The notes: a model not told the origin generated them from the letters alone. A stretch of DNA of 31,532 bases from JALQUL01 sp964556425 (GCA_964556425.1 CAZKWC010000033.1:1-31532); one strand, 5' to 3'; shown: positions 15,262 to 24,082, counted from the first letter of the stretch. Numbers and translations are program-made.

Positions 15262-15819
15262 TTATTGCTTCACTGGCAAAACTTTGCCACAAATTGAATT
15301 CAGCCACTCGCCTTTACCAGTAATATTCCAAGGCTTATTACCAGTACTTGCATTAGCATGAATAGTTTGCTTAAAGGTGTAACCGGTATCCCCATTCAAT
15401 TTGATTTCCATTTCGCCCGAGCTAGCAGGCTCTTTACAACTAATAGTAAACAACATGGTACCGGCTAAATTGGAGCGCTGTGTCATTGTGCATTTACCTT
15501 TGTTTTCAGTTTGCACAGGTAAACTCCATTTGGCTGCCATTTCAGGTGTTAAGCAAAAATTATTCACTATTTCCCCTTTAGAAATATTAGCAAACATCTC
15601 ACCCATTTGTTTTTGCAAATCGGGCGGTAAATTGGCCAAATCTTTTTTCATATTGGCATTTTGCATTTCTTTTGTCACCGGCAAATAAGCCGTACTTTTC
15701 CATAAACCTGGCTTAAGCACTTGTGCATTTGCCAAAGGCATGACAGCCATTAAAGCAAACAATAAACTTGCTTTAATTGAATTGTGTTTGATTGAATTGT
15801 TTTTGATTAAATTGCGCAT
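15262..15819 (-). CDS. Exported DUF3617 protein
   Basis: A 185-residue protein with a signal peptide that ends near MPLANA-Q (cleavage about residue 33), so it is periplasmic or otherwise exported. The mature part starts with VLKPGLWKSTAYLPV and contains paired cysteines (NNFCLTPEMA, GKCTMTQRS, TISCKEP, NSICGKVLPV), the layout of the DUF3617 family, whose function is unknown; the four Cys may form two disulfides. The signal n-region carries a five-residue repeat (KNNSI, KHNSI) caused by a 15-bp near-perfect tandem duplication at 15779-15808. It starts 4 bp after the stop of the CsgG-family lipoprotein gene, with a GTAGGA-like ribosome binding site inside the end of that gene, so the two are co-translated. 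Confidence 0.82.
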   Translation of the reverse strand: MRNLIKNNSIKHNSIKASLLFALMAVMPLANAQVLKPGLWKSTAYLPVTKEMQNANMKKDLANLPPDLQKQMGEMFANISKGEIVNNFCLTPEMAAKWSLPVQTENKGKCTMTQRSNLAGTMLFTISCKEPASSGEMEIKLNGDTGYTFKQTIHANASTGNKPWNITGKGEWLNSICGKVLPVKQ

Positions 15820-15823
15820 TTTA

Positions 15824-16642
15824 TTAATTTCCTACTGGTAAATTACCGCCTTGACCCAAACCACCTCTCACTTCTTGAGTTTTGTAGTTACGAATTGAGA
15901 TCACCATATTGTTATAAGCATCCATAAATGCAGCAGTCAGTACCTTGCCTTGAGGTGTGTTTTGATATCCCCCTAAACTACCTGCACCCGCAGTACCAAA
16001 AATACTCCCCATACCACCAAAATCAGTTTTAGAAGCACTACCCTCGGCTGCAGCAATTTGTACGCTTGATCGATTGTCAATCATGGTTAATAAAACGCTT
16101 GCTTCACGGGTTTTAGTATTCGCTGCGACACCAGCTAAAATTCGACCGGCTCCACCGCCTAATAAACCACCAATAGAACCACCTATTCCGCCCGTATCAT
16201 TGGAGCTAAAATTAATTTCTGGCGTGAGAGTGTAATCAGATGCCACCATTTGTCCCTTGCCAAACTTACTATTCCCTCTCAATTCGCCAGAACCTTGAAG
16301 TGTTCTTTCGGTATTCATAGCCGCCATGGTTTTACCACGCTCGACCACCACAAAACAGTTTGACTGTTGTATCATTAAACGCAATAAATTAGCAGAAGGT
16401 GGTAATTTATATTCACGTGTTAAAGTGCCAAATCCACTAGAACCTTGGTCTTCAAATAATGCGATCGTGCCCAATGGACTTTGGCAACGTTGTAATTGTG
16501 AGCTTGCATTATTTTGATTACCACCGGCTGCACTGCCACTGACAAGCGAGTTAGTGTTTTGCCCGCCCATTCGCATATTGGTGGTTTCACAAGCGGTTAA
16601 TCCTAGAACCGAAATTGCAACTACAAGGGGTAAGAATTTCAT
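15824..16642 (-). CDS. CsgG/HfaB-family outer-membrane lipoprotein
   Basis: The 272-residue protein begins with a lipoprotein signal ending in LTAC (lipidated Cys18) followed by Glu, not Asp, which predicts outer-membrane sorting. The body has the CsgG-family layout: GTIALFEDQG near the start, LLRLMIQQSNCFVVVERG (the CsgG beta-alpha unit), YTLTPEINFS, a glycine-rich stretch (GGIGGSIGGLLGGGAG), then TKTREASVLLTMIDNRSSVQIAAAEGSA and TPQGKVLTAAFMDAYNNMV. CsgG itself forms the curli secretion pore, and HfaB works in holdfast attachment. No curli genes (csgA, csgB, csgE, csgF) are nearby, so the role here is unknown; the family is often an orphan. It is followed 4 bp later by the DUF3617 gene, and a purine run (AAAAGG) lies 9 bp before its ATG. 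Confidence 0.8.
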   Translation of the reverse strand: MKFLPLVVAISVLGLTACETTNMRMGGQNTNSLVSGSAAGGNQNNASSQLQRCQSPLGTIALFEDQGSSGFGTLTREYKLPPSANLLRLMIQQSNCFVVVERGKTMAAMNTERTLQGSGELRGNSKFGKGQMVASDYTLTPEINFSSNDTGGIGGSIGGLLGGGAGRILAGVAANTKTREASVLLTMIDNRSSVQIAAAEGSASKTDFGGMGSIFGTAGAGSLGGYQNTPQGKVLTAAFMDAYNNMVISIRNYKTQEVRGGLGQGGNLPVGN

Positions 16643-16858
16643 GATTTGCGCCTTTTAAGAATTTGTTTAACCTTGACAAAATTCTAAAAGCTATCGATGC
16701 GCAATGTTATCTATCTTAAGGTATAGATTTTTAAAAAAATAGGTTTAAATATTCCCGTATTAATATTTTTGAAAACGACTCATATTAAATTTGTTATTTT
16801 CAGCTAGTTTGCATAAAATTAGACTTTACAAAACTGTATACACTTTTAACTCTTTACC

Positions 16859-18295
16859 ATGTCCACACTTTTAATCAAAAATGCCGCCTGTATTGCCACC
16901 TTTGACAACACTCAACATCAAACAGGCCAAACACATGGACAAGAATTAAAAAATGCTTCTATTTTTATCAAAGACAATGTAATAGAAGCTATTGGTTTGC
17001 AACCAGACTTACCCGATACGGCTGACGAAGTAATTAATGCCCAAGGCCATTTAGTGATTCCTGGCTTAATTAATACCCATCATCACATGTACCAATCGCT
17101 CACTAGGGCCATTCCTGGTGTACAAGATGCCGAGCTATTTAGCTGGCTCCGAGGGCTCTATCCTATTTGGGCTGGTCTTACCCCAAAAATGATTCAGGTT
17201 TCCACTCAAGTGGCAATGGCTGAATTATTGTTGTCGGGCTGCACCACCAGCAGCGACCATTTATATATTTACCCCAATGGTGTACAACTTGATCACTCAA
17301 TTGAAGCGGCAGCTCAAATTGGCATGCGTTTTACCGCCAGCCGTGGCAGTATGAGTTTAGGACAATCTAAAGGTGGCCTGCCCCCCGATGCAGTCGTCGA
17401 GCAGGAACATGCCATTCTCGCAGATAGTCAACGCTTAATTGAAACCTACCACGATGCCCAACACGGCTCTATGATTCAAATTGCTTTAGCGCCTTGTTCA
17501 CCTTTTAGTGTGAGCCAAGACTTAATGCGCGAATCTGCCAAAATGGCCAGAGATTATGGAGTCAGACTGCACACTCATCTTGCCGAAAATGATCATGACA
17601 TTGCTTTTTCAAAATTCAAATTTAACTGTACACCCACCCAATATGCCGAACAATTGGGTTGGCTAGGTGAAGATGTATGGCATGCTCACTGTGTTAAGTT
17701 AGATGATGAGGGAATTTCTTTATTTGCTGCGACACGCACTGGCGTAGCCCATTGCCCTTGTAGCAATATGCGCTTAGCCAGTGGTATTGCACCCATTCGC
17801 AAAATGATCAATGCAGGTGTACCAGTTGGTTTAGGCGTAGATGGAAGTGCCAGCAATGATGCAGCTCAAATGATTAATGAAGCCCGCCAAGCTATGTTGT
17901 TAGCAAGAGTGGGTAAAGCGCTTGAAGGCCCGCAAACTAACGCCCAGGGGCAAAGCTTTTTTGGTTGCGATTTAGGCCCCTCTGAAATGACAGCCCGAGA
18001 TGCCTTAGCTCTAGCCACCCGTGGTGGAGCTAAAGTATTGGGCCGAACTGACATTGGTCATTTAGCACCAGGCATGTGTGCAGATATGGCTATTTTTGAT
18101 TTAAACACGCTTGATTTTGCAGGTGGTGCAGTGCATGACCCTGTGGGTGCCTTAATGTTATGTGCCAGTAGTAAAGCCGCCTACACCATTGTGAACGGCA
18201 AAGTTGTGGTAAGAAATGGTCAACTCAGTACTCTAGATTTACAACCTTTAATCAAGCAACATAACCAGCTGGCACTAGATTTAGCGAATGGGTAA
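16859..18295 (+). CDS. 8-oxoguanine deaminase-like amidohydrolase
   Basis: A 478-residue cytosolic metal-dependent amidohydrolase. The metal-binding HxH is His74-x-His76 in INTHHHMYQS. The later ligands fit the fold: HTHLAEN, WHAHCVKL, and the Asp in GLGVDGSASNDA. Specific segments such as GVQDAELFSWLRGLYPIWAGL, TSSDHLYIYPNG and VAHCPCSNMRLASGIAPI match the group annotated as 8-oxoguanine deaminase (hydroxyatrazine hydrolase relatives), which turns 8-oxoguanine into urate and so clears an oxidised base. Guanine deaminase or other s-triazine-type hydrolases are alternatives. The gene stands alone, divergent from the CsgG-family gene (216-bp gap) and convergent with the Septu-like pair. Confidence 0.82.
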   Translation: MSTLLIKNAACIATFDNTQHQTGQTHGQELKNASIFIKDNVIEAIGLQPDLPDTADEVINAQGHLVIPGLINTHHHMYQSLTRAIPGVQDAELFSWLRGLYPIWAGLTPKMIQVSTQVAMAELLLSGCTTSSDHLYIYPNGVQLDHSIEAAAQIGMRFTASRGSMSLGQSKGGLPPDAVVEQEHAILADSQRLIETYHDAQHGSMIQIALAPCSPFSVSQDLMRESAKMARDYGVRLHTHLAENDHDIAFSKFKFNCTPTQYAEQLGWLGEDVWHAHCVKLDDEGISLFAATRTGVAHCPCSNMRLASGIAPIRKMINAGVPVGLGVDGSASNDAAQMINEARQAMLLARVGKALEGPQTNAQGQSFFGCDLGPSEMTARDALALATRGGAKVLGRTDIGHLAPGMCADMAIFDLNTLDFAGGAVHDPVGALMLCASSKAAYTIVNGKVVVRNGQLSTLDLQPLIKQHNQLALDLANG

Positions 18296-18437
18296 AGATA
18301 TTCTAACGACCAAAAATTAAACCTCAATTTTGTTGCGCTTATTTTCTTTTTACAGCTACACTGCGAAACTAGAAGTGGTAGCAAATAGGTGAAGTTAAAT
18401 TGTATTTCGAGGGCTTTTAAGAATAACAACATATAAC

Positions 18438-19100
18438 TTATGCTTCTTCTAACCAGCCTTTTAAAATATTAACCACTACAGGTGCGAATGGCGCTAAACA
18501 ACCATTTTTTGGGGTTAATAAATCTTCAATAACCGTCTTTATTAATTCGTCGTCTTCCAAACCATCATCAGGATTTATTCCATTGGTCCATAACAAAGCA
18601 TGGCTTAGTTGTTTGCGCTTTTCTATCAAGCCGTGGTTATTAAAATCCTTGCTCCCAAGATTGAGAACTTTGATGGATTCTTTAGCTCTGTCGGTTAAAC
18701 CTTCAACTCTTCCACTTATTTTAAATTTCAATTCAGTTTCACACTCATCCATTAAAGGTGTTAATGGTAGGGCCTTATTTTCCTTGGTTGCATCACAACT
18801 TGTTCTGTTTTTGCAACTGGCAACTATATTGGTAAAGTCAAGACTCCTATTGGGTGCAATAGATCTGGCTACTACATGTTCATTTTTGGTATCTAAACTT
18901 TCACCAGAGATGCGAGTACAACAATAAGCGCACAAAAAATTCTGTTCTTGTGAATTATGAAGACTTAAATCAGCAATAACATCCCATTTTCGGTTTGTAA
19001 AAAGCGTTTGATACCACTGATTTTCGTTTTGATTGGATGGTTTTTTTTGAAGCCACAAATCAAAACTAGCGGGGCAATTCTGCTTATTTATTTTGCGCAT
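18438..19100 (-). CDS. ptuB: HNH endonuclease, PtuB-like (TIGR02646 type)
   Basis: A 220-residue probable nuclease effector. The HNH/zinc region shows Cys57-xx-Cys60 (CAYC), Glu74-His75 (KNEHVVARS), Asn91 in DFTNIV, then Cys96 and Cys102 (SCKNRTSC) and a Lys, the arrangement of PtuB nucleases. His75 would be the general base, and the four cysteines hold a structural zinc. The gene overlaps the 3' end of the ATPase gene by 17 bp (19084-19100), so the two are translationally coupled in the order ATPase then HNH, as in type I Septu. The role in anti-phage defence is inferred from this pairing and motif set; target (DNA or tRNA) cannot be told. Alternative: an HNH partner of a retron without its reverse transcriptase, but no retron gene is seen nearby. 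Confidence 0.82.
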   Translation of the reverse strand: MRKINKQNCPASFDLWLQKKPSNQNENQWYQTLFTNRKWDVIADLSLHNSQEQNFLCAYCCTRISGESLDTKNEHVVARSIAPNRSLDFTNIVASCKNRTSCDATKENKALPLTPLMDECETELKFKISGRVEGLTDRAKESIKVLNLGSKDFNNHGLIEKRKQLSHALLWTNGINPDDGLEDDELIKTVIEDLLTPKNGCLAPFAPVVVNILKGWLEEA

Positions 19101-20469
19101 ACTTAAGCTCTTTCTTACGCAAAAACATTTTAGCTTTTATAAGTTCTAAATTATTGCTGGACAGATCGTTTTCCAATGAAGATAGTGCTATTTGTGCCTT
19201 AGAAAAATTTTCTTTGGTCTTAGCATCTTGAATTAAATCGAATAAATCATTTAGTTTAATTGAAACGCTTGCATTTCTAATTTCTGTTTCCATAACATTA
19301 GACAATACCGAATTAACGTCCTCACCGTATTGTGAAGGCACCTCAAAAAGCTCCCCATTATCCAATGAGAAAACTAAGATATTTTGATGATCACTTATAA
19401 CTAATGGTGAGTGTGTTGTTAGTATAAATTGACAATTCGTAAAAGTTGAAGTTAAACGCTTGACTAAACTTCTTTGCCAATTGGGATGCAAATGCATATC
19501 AACCTCATCTATCAACACTATTCCAGAACCTTCCAAAGGATTATCTAATGCTGGATTCATCATAGCCAAACGCCTTGCGATGTCGCCTACCAAAGCCATT
19601 AAAGATTTTTCACCTTGAGATAATTGAAGAACATCAAGTGTTTGTCCATCTTTATCAATAGTCATATGCAGTCGTGGTTTACGGCGTACTCTGAGATTTT
19701 TAAAGCCCGGCATAAAATTAGCAATTGCAGTTTTAACAGCTTTTAACTGGCTATCTTTATTGCTTGTACTTAAAATATTTAATTCGTCCAATGCTTTTTG
19801 ATTATCGCCAACGGTATTCTTGAGCTTATCAATTAATTCTATTGAAACACCCGATTCATTTTCTACATCCTCTCTCTCCCGAAACCACTCAAAAAACCGT
19901 CGAAAGTCAACGCCTTGGTTTAACGAGTTGTCATAACCATCTAACTGACGAAAATCATGTTTATTTTTAATTTTAAGAGGTACATCGAGTACTACCCTTT
20001 CAACAGGATAAAAAGCAATTAAAGGTAAACTTGCATTTTCGTTTTGAGCTAACAAGTTTCTGTAATGATCTGCCAAACGATTTGCATCGTTGAGTTGTGA
20101 ATGAGCTATTGCTTTTTTACCTTTGGCTGTTTTAGCTAATTTCCAGTTATAACTAGCAGTAGAAAATCCAGAAACTGTAGGGGAAAATAAAGAATTTTCA
20201 TCTATTATTTTCAAATCAATAACTGCCGAAGGTTGGCCATTTAAAATAATAGCTTCCGATAAAGGGCTTCCACTGCCTTTTTCTGCCCTTAGTCGGGCAA
20301 CAAACCAACTTAAACTAGTTGCAATGGATTTTAAAATCGATGTTTTGCCGGCGCCATTATTACCAATAAACACTACCACTTTATTCTTGGCAAACTCTGT
20401 CTTACTAAGGTTAACTTCTAAACTCTTAAACCGCCCTAAATTGGTTAGACCAAAATATTGAATTTCCAT
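19084..20469 (-). CDS. ptuA: ABC/AAA-type ATPase, PtuA-like Septu subunit
   Basis: The 461-residue protein is a soluble SMC/RecF-like ABC ATPase. Walker A is GNNGAGKT at residues 36-43. The ABC signature is SQGEKS at 284-289, Walker B ends in Asp321-Glu322 (IVLIDEVDMHLHPNWQ), and the H-loop His353 is in TTHSPLV. The middle (about residues 180-270) is helical and charged, as expected for the coiled-coil insertion. This set, with an immediately following HNH gene, matches PtuA of Septu, where the ATPase assembles with the nuclease. A possible promoter is at 20517-20545, and a good ribosome binding site (AAGGTG, 7 bp before the ATG) precedes it. An OLD-family nuclease is less likely because no TOPRIM domain is seen. 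Confidence 0.85.
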   Translation of the reverse strand: MEIQYFGLTNLGRFKSLEVNLSKTEFAKNKVVVFIGNNGAGKTSILKSIATSLSWFVARLRAEKGSGSPLSEAIILNGQPSAVIDLKIIDENSLFSPTVSGFSTASYNWKLAKTAKGKKAIAHSQLNDANRLADHYRNLLAQNENASLPLIAFYPVERVVLDVPLKIKNKHDFRQLDGYDNSLNQGVDFRRFFEWFREREDVENESGVSIELIDKLKNTVGDNQKALDELNILSTSNKDSQLKAVKTAIANFMPGFKNLRVRRKPRLHMTIDKDGQTLDVLQLSQGEKSLMALVGDIARRLAMMNPALDNPLEGSGIVLIDEVDMHLHPNWQRSLVKRLTSTFTNCQFILTTHSPLVISDHQNILVFSLDNGELFEVPSQYGEDVNSVLSNVMETEIRNASVSIKLNDLFDLIQDAKTKENFSKAQIALSSLENDLSSNNLELIKAKMFLRKKELKYAQNK

Positions 20470-20516
20470 TTTCTGACACCTTGAAGAAACACATTTAAAC
20501 CAGTTTAATTAATCTA

Positions 20517-20545
20517 ATTTTAGATAATACCCTACTATTCACCAA
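20517..20545 (-). promoter_or_regulatory. Candidate promoter of the Septu-like pair
   Basis: On the minus strand TTGGTG (20540-20545) and TAAAAT (20517-20522) are 17 bp apart, giving a sigma-70-like pair about 45 bp before the ATPase start codon. The -10 matches well and the -35 only partly. Confidence 0.45.
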
Positions 20546-20716
20546 TTAAATAACATCATGGTTTGATTCTACATTCGCTGCAAAGTATAAAAATGCACTA
20601 GTGTGATGATTTCAATTGCATTTCCTAAAGACTCAAACAGAATTTAGTTAATTTACCTTTAGCAAGCTATGCAAAAATCAAGTGCGTTAAGACAGGATAA
20701 GAACTATAAGAAGCTT

Positions 20717-20737
20717 TATAAACAACCGTTGTTTATA
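20717..20737. repeat. Perfect 10-1-10 palindrome overlapping the apaH stop
   Basis: Arms TATAAACAAC (20717-20726) and GTTGTTTATA (20728-20737) are exact inverted repeats around one base, covering the apaH stop codon (20733-20735). As RNA it forms a 9-bp, AT-rich stem with a 3-nt loop. No T run follows on the minus strand, so it is a weak terminator or an mRNA-end stabiliser; a protein-binding site is also possible. Confidence 0.6.
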
Positions 20738-21578
20738 CCAGCGGGTCTAAACAAGCCTCACACTCTACCTGGCTTAAAGGGCCTATCGTGCCATCAGAAT
20801 ATATCTCTACTGCACTTAGGCTACCGCCCCATACACAACCTGTGTCAAGAGCTAAAATATTGTCTCGCATGACTAATCCCATAGTGGACCAATGACCAAA
20901 GGCGACTAAACAGTTGGCGGTTTGGCGGCCCGGAATTTCAAACCAGGGCATAAAGCCTGCAGGGGCTGCGCCTGAACCCTCTTTGGTTTTTAACTCTATT
21001 TCGTCATTGGCGTTGGCAAAACGGCATCGACTAAGGGTATTGGTAATTAATCTTAATCTTTCATACCCTGTTAAATCATCACTCCAGCGACTCGGTTGGT
21101 TACCGTACATATGATTAAAAAAATCAGCATATTGATTGCTTTGCAGCACCATTTCTACTTCTTTGGCATAACTCAGTGTTTGGTCTAGGGTCCAAGATGG
21201 CAAGACCCCCGCATGAATCATTAGAATTTCGTTTTTTGGCAATGACAGATGCATAGCCATAGGCCTGTGCCTTAACCAATCCAATAAATGTGTTTTTTGG
21301 GGACTATTGAGAATTAAATCTAGTGTGTCATCGGGTCGTAAGGCCCTTGCCCCAGTTGAGGCAGCCAATAAATGGAGGTCATGATTGCCCAAAACACATT
21401 GGGCACTACTGCCCCATTTGATTAAATTTTCTAATACTTCTAAGGACTTAGGCCCACGGTTTACCAGGTCACCTAACAAATAAAGGGTATCTCGGCTAGG
21501 CGAAAAATCAAGCTTTTGCAACAATTGACTCAAGGAGGAATAACAACCTTGTAAATCACCGATTAAATAAAGTGCCAT
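20733..21578 (-). CDS. apaH: Bis(5'-nucleosyl)-tetraphosphatase, symmetrical
   Basis: A 281-residue calcineurin-like phosphoesterase cleaving Ap4A into two ADP; it controls alarmone dinucleotide levels and can decap Np4-capped RNA. Metal-binding motifs are complete: GDLQGC (residues 8-13), GDLVNRGPKS, GNHDLHLL and LMIHAGVLPSW. The length equals that of E. coli ApaH (about 280). GYERLRLITNTLSRCRFAN and AFGHWSTMG with ALDTGCVWGG are family blocks. The start is divergent from the CorC-family gene with only 36 bp between start codons, so promoters must overlap coding sequence. The stop codon lies within a perfect palindrome. Confidence 0.95.
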   Translation of the reverse strand: MALYLIGDLQGCYSSLSQLLQKLDFSPSRDTLYLLGDLVNRGPKSLEVLENLIKWGSSAQCVLGNHDLHLLAASTGARALRPDDTLDLILNSPQKTHLLDWLRHRPMAMHLSLPKNEILMIHAGVLPSWTLDQTLSYAKEVEMVLQSNQYADFFNHMYGNQPSRWSDDLTGYERLRLITNTLSRCRFANANDEIELKTKEGSGAAPAGFMPWFEIPGRQTANCLVAFGHWSTMGLVMRDNILALDTGCVWGGSLSAVEIYSDGTIGPLSQVECEACLDPLV

Positions 21579-21614
21579 AATTGAGTCTCTTTTCTTAGTT
21601 TTTAATTCATTTCA

Positions 21615-22916
21615 ATGGATATTATTTTAATTCTTGTTCTCACCCTTATTAATGCTATTTTTGCAATGTCAGAAATGGCTGTTTCAGCAAGTAAAAAATC
21701 TTTACTTAGCGCCATGGCACAAGAGGGCGATAAAGGGGCAAAAGCGGCTGTTGAACTAATGGACAACCCGACTCAATTTTTATCAACTGTGCAAGTCGGT
21801 ATTACCTCAATTGGTATGCTTAACGGTATTGTAGGCGAAGCTGCTTTTAGCGGTAAATTATCGCTGCTACTCCAAAATTATGGTCTTAGTTTAGGCGTAG
21901 CCGATGTAGCAGCCACTGCGTTTGTGATTATTACCATCACTTTTATTTCTATTTTATTTGGTGAATTAGTGCCCAAACGAATCGGGCAAATGTACCCCGA
22001 AGCAGTTGCTAAATGGGTTTCTCGTCCAATGCAATGGGTAGCAATTGGCACTCGACCCTTTGTACAGTTATTATCTTTTAGTACCAAAAAGGTATTATTG
22101 TTATTAAAAATAAACAACGATGCGACAAGAACTGTCACACAACAAGAGATTTCAGCTAGTCTTGTCGAAGGCTTAGAGGCTGGTGTGATTGAAAGCCAAG
22201 AGCATCAAATGGTGCAAAATGTTTTTAGATTAGATGAGCGCTCTTTAACATCACTCATGCTACCTAAAACCGATATTGATTGGTTAGATGCCTCTTCTAC
22301 AGTAGCAGAAGCTCTTGACAAAATTTCAACTGCGGGAACCAACTTAGCTCATTCATGGTACCCGGTTTGCAGAGGTTCATTAGATGAAGTCGTAGGTGTC
22401 ATTAGCGTGGCACGACTACTTGAACTCAAAAATCAAAGTACCGATGTATTAGGTCAACATACTCAAGCAGCTACATTTGTACCAGAAACTTTAAGTGGCC
22501 TAGAGTTATTAGAACAATTTAAAGAACGTGTTACGCGTATGGTATTTATTGTAGATGAATATGGTGTGGTACAAGGTTTAATTACCCCTCTCGATTTATT
22601 AGAAGCTATTACCGGCGAATTAAAACCCACTACCACTGATGAAGCTTGGGCATTTTTACGTGAAGATGGCTCATGGTTATTAGACGGCTTAATGCCAATT
22701 GACGAATTAAAAAATCAATTAAAAATGAAATATTTGCCAGATGAAGAAAGAGATTTATATAACACCTTAGCTGGTTTATTAATGTTTGAAACAGGTACTC
22801 TTCCTACTATTGGCCACAAAATAAGTATTGAGAATTGGGTCTTTGAAGTAATTGATTTAGATGGGAGAAGAATTGATAAAGTTCTTGCAATTTTTACACC
22901 TAGCAACTCCAATTAA
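21615..22916 (+). CDS. CNNM/DUF21-CBS-CorC membrane protein (YtfL/PaeA type)
   Basis: A 433-residue inner-membrane protein. The N-terminal DUF21/CNNM domain (about residues 1-190) has several hydrophobic segments and the family motif FAMSEMAVSASKKSLLSAMAQEGDKGA, with ILFGELVPKRIGQMYPE. Then come two CBS modules (LMLPKTDIDWLDAS through FIVDEYGVVQGLITPLDLLEAITGEL) and a C-terminal CorC_HlyC domain (WLLDGLMPIDELKNQL to VFEVIDLDGRRIDKVL). Relatives handle magnesium or cobalt ions, and E. coli YtfL (PaeA) is linked to putrescine/cadaverine export. The old name hemolysin is not supported by function. It is divergent from apaH and 84 bp upstream of ygfZ in the same direction. Confidence 0.88.
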   Translation: MDIILILVLTLINAIFAMSEMAVSASKKSLLSAMAQEGDKGAKAAVELMDNPTQFLSTVQVGITSIGMLNGIVGEAAFSGKLSLLLQNYGLSLGVADVAATAFVIITITFISILFGELVPKRIGQMYPEAVAKWVSRPMQWVAIGTRPFVQLLSFSTKKVLLLLKINNDATRTVTQQEISASLVEGLEAGVIESQEHQMVQNVFRLDERSLTSLMLPKTDIDWLDASSTVAEALDKISTAGTNLAHSWYPVCRGSLDEVVGVISVARLLELKNQSTDVLGQHTQAATFVPETLSGLELLEQFKERVTRMVFIVDEYGVVQGLITPLDLLEAITGELKPTTTDEAWAFLREDGSWLLDGLMPIDELKNQLKMKYLPDEERDLYNTLAGLLMFETGTLPTIGHKISIENWVFEVIDLDGRRIDKVLAIFTPSNSN

Positions 22917-23000
22917 ACTAAGTTAACTAATTACTAATTTTTATCTTTTTATTGATTTTTATATTCAGTACCAACACCATTTATTTAAATAAAATTATTC

Positions 23001-24017
23001 ATGAATATGTCAAATACTACTACGCCATTTAATAAAAATATCAGTGGGTATATTGAACTCTCTAACTTAGCCGTTATTGAGGCTACTGGCCCCGATGCGA
23101 TTCATTTTTTGCATCATCAACTGACTCAGGATTTATTATTATTACCCGCTCATCAAGGCAGATTAGCAGCGTATTGTTCGGCAAAAGGCCGCATATTAGC
23201 GAGCTTTTACATTGTTAAAGTGAACCCCGAAAAAGTATTATTAGTCTGCAAAAAAGATGCCCTAGAAAGCACGATTAAAAGACTGAAAATGTTTATTTTA
23301 AGAGCGAAGGTACAGTTGCGTGATGCAAGTCTAGAAACTCCTGTATGGGGTCTTGTAGGAGCTATGGCCAAGCATTTTTTCGCAGCCACCGATACCCCAT
23401 TAGTAGCACCTTGGTCAGCTGTTAGTTCTGATGAGTTTTCGGTACTTTCACTTTATGAAGCACAAGGTGTTCCCAGAGCTATTTATTTAGGATTACCCGA
23501 TAAAAACCATTTTCAATCATTTAGTCCCATTAACCAACAAGATTGGGATTTGCTTAATGTTTTAAGCGGTGTTTGTTTAATTGGGCAAAACCTAGCAGAT
23601 GCCTTTGTGCCGCAAATGATTAACTACGAAAGCATTGGTGGGGTCAACTTTAAAAAGGGTTGTTACCCAGGCCAAGAAGTAGTGGCAAGAAGTCAATTTA
23701 GAGGTACTTTAAAGCGCAGACTCTATATTGCTACAAGCGATGAACTAGCAACACCTGGCCAAGAGTTAACACTAACTTCAGACCCAGAACAAGCTTGTGG
23801 CACCGTAATTGAATCCACAGTTACAAGTCAAGGTAAATGTTATTTTTTAGCCTCCATGCAAATTAGCGCTGCCGAACAAGCGACAAATTCCGTCACTAAC
23901 CATGCTACCAACATTTTATGTTTAGCCTCTCAAAACAACCCAAATAATACCAATAATGCAGAGGGATGCAGTGTTCAATTACTCCCACTACCCTATGAGT
24001 TATTGTCCGACATATAA
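23001..24017 (+). CDS. ygfZ: YgfZ, folate-binding Fe-S cluster repair / tRNA modification factor
   Basis: A 338-residue GcvT-related protein that uses a folate and helps Fe-S enzymes such as MiaB and other radical-SAM proteins. The signature K-G-C-Y-x-G-Q-E is intact at residues 219-226, with the essential Cys221, followed by VVARSQFRGTLKRRL. The N-terminal part, FLHHQLTQDLLLLPAHQGRLAAYCSAKGRILASFYIVK, is the folate-domain block. The C-terminal part carries an Asn/Thr-rich insertion (about residues 295-318) absent from the compact homologues, probably a loose loop. The gene is 84 bp after the CorC-family gene. The start ATG is followed at once by a second Met (residue 3), so the exact first residue is uncertain by two positions. 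It fits the iron-sulfur theme of the window. Confidence 0.92.
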   Translation: MNMSNTTTPFNKNISGYIELSNLAVIEATGPDAIHFLHHQLTQDLLLLPAHQGRLAAYCSAKGRILASFYIVKVNPEKVLLVCKKDALESTIKRLKMFILRAKVQLRDASLETPVWGLVGAMAKHFFAATDTPLVAPWSAVSSDEFSVLSLYEAQGVPRAIYLGLPDKNHFQSFSPINQQDWDLLNVLSGVCLIGQNLADAFVPQMINYESIGGVNFKKGCYPGQEVVARSQFRGTLKRRLYIATSDELATPGQELTLTSDPEQACGTVIESTVTSQGKCYFLASMQISAAEQATNSVTNHATNILCLASQNNPNNTNNAEGCSVQLLPLPYELLSDI

Positions 24018-24082
24018 ATTATATTTATTCAAGTTGGCAAGCACTTATTTTATATCTAAGGTTTTTCTCTGGTTTATTTTCT

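Noticed and set aside
18438..20730. Retron (reverse transcriptase plus ncRNA) around the PtuAB-like pair
   Set aside because: No reverse transcriptase motif or msr/msd-like inverted repeat was found in the flanking spacers.
20669..20872. A 67-residue plus-strand frame over the end of apaH
   Set aside because: Lies antisense to the well-supported apaH end, shows no domain and has a composition unlike real genes.
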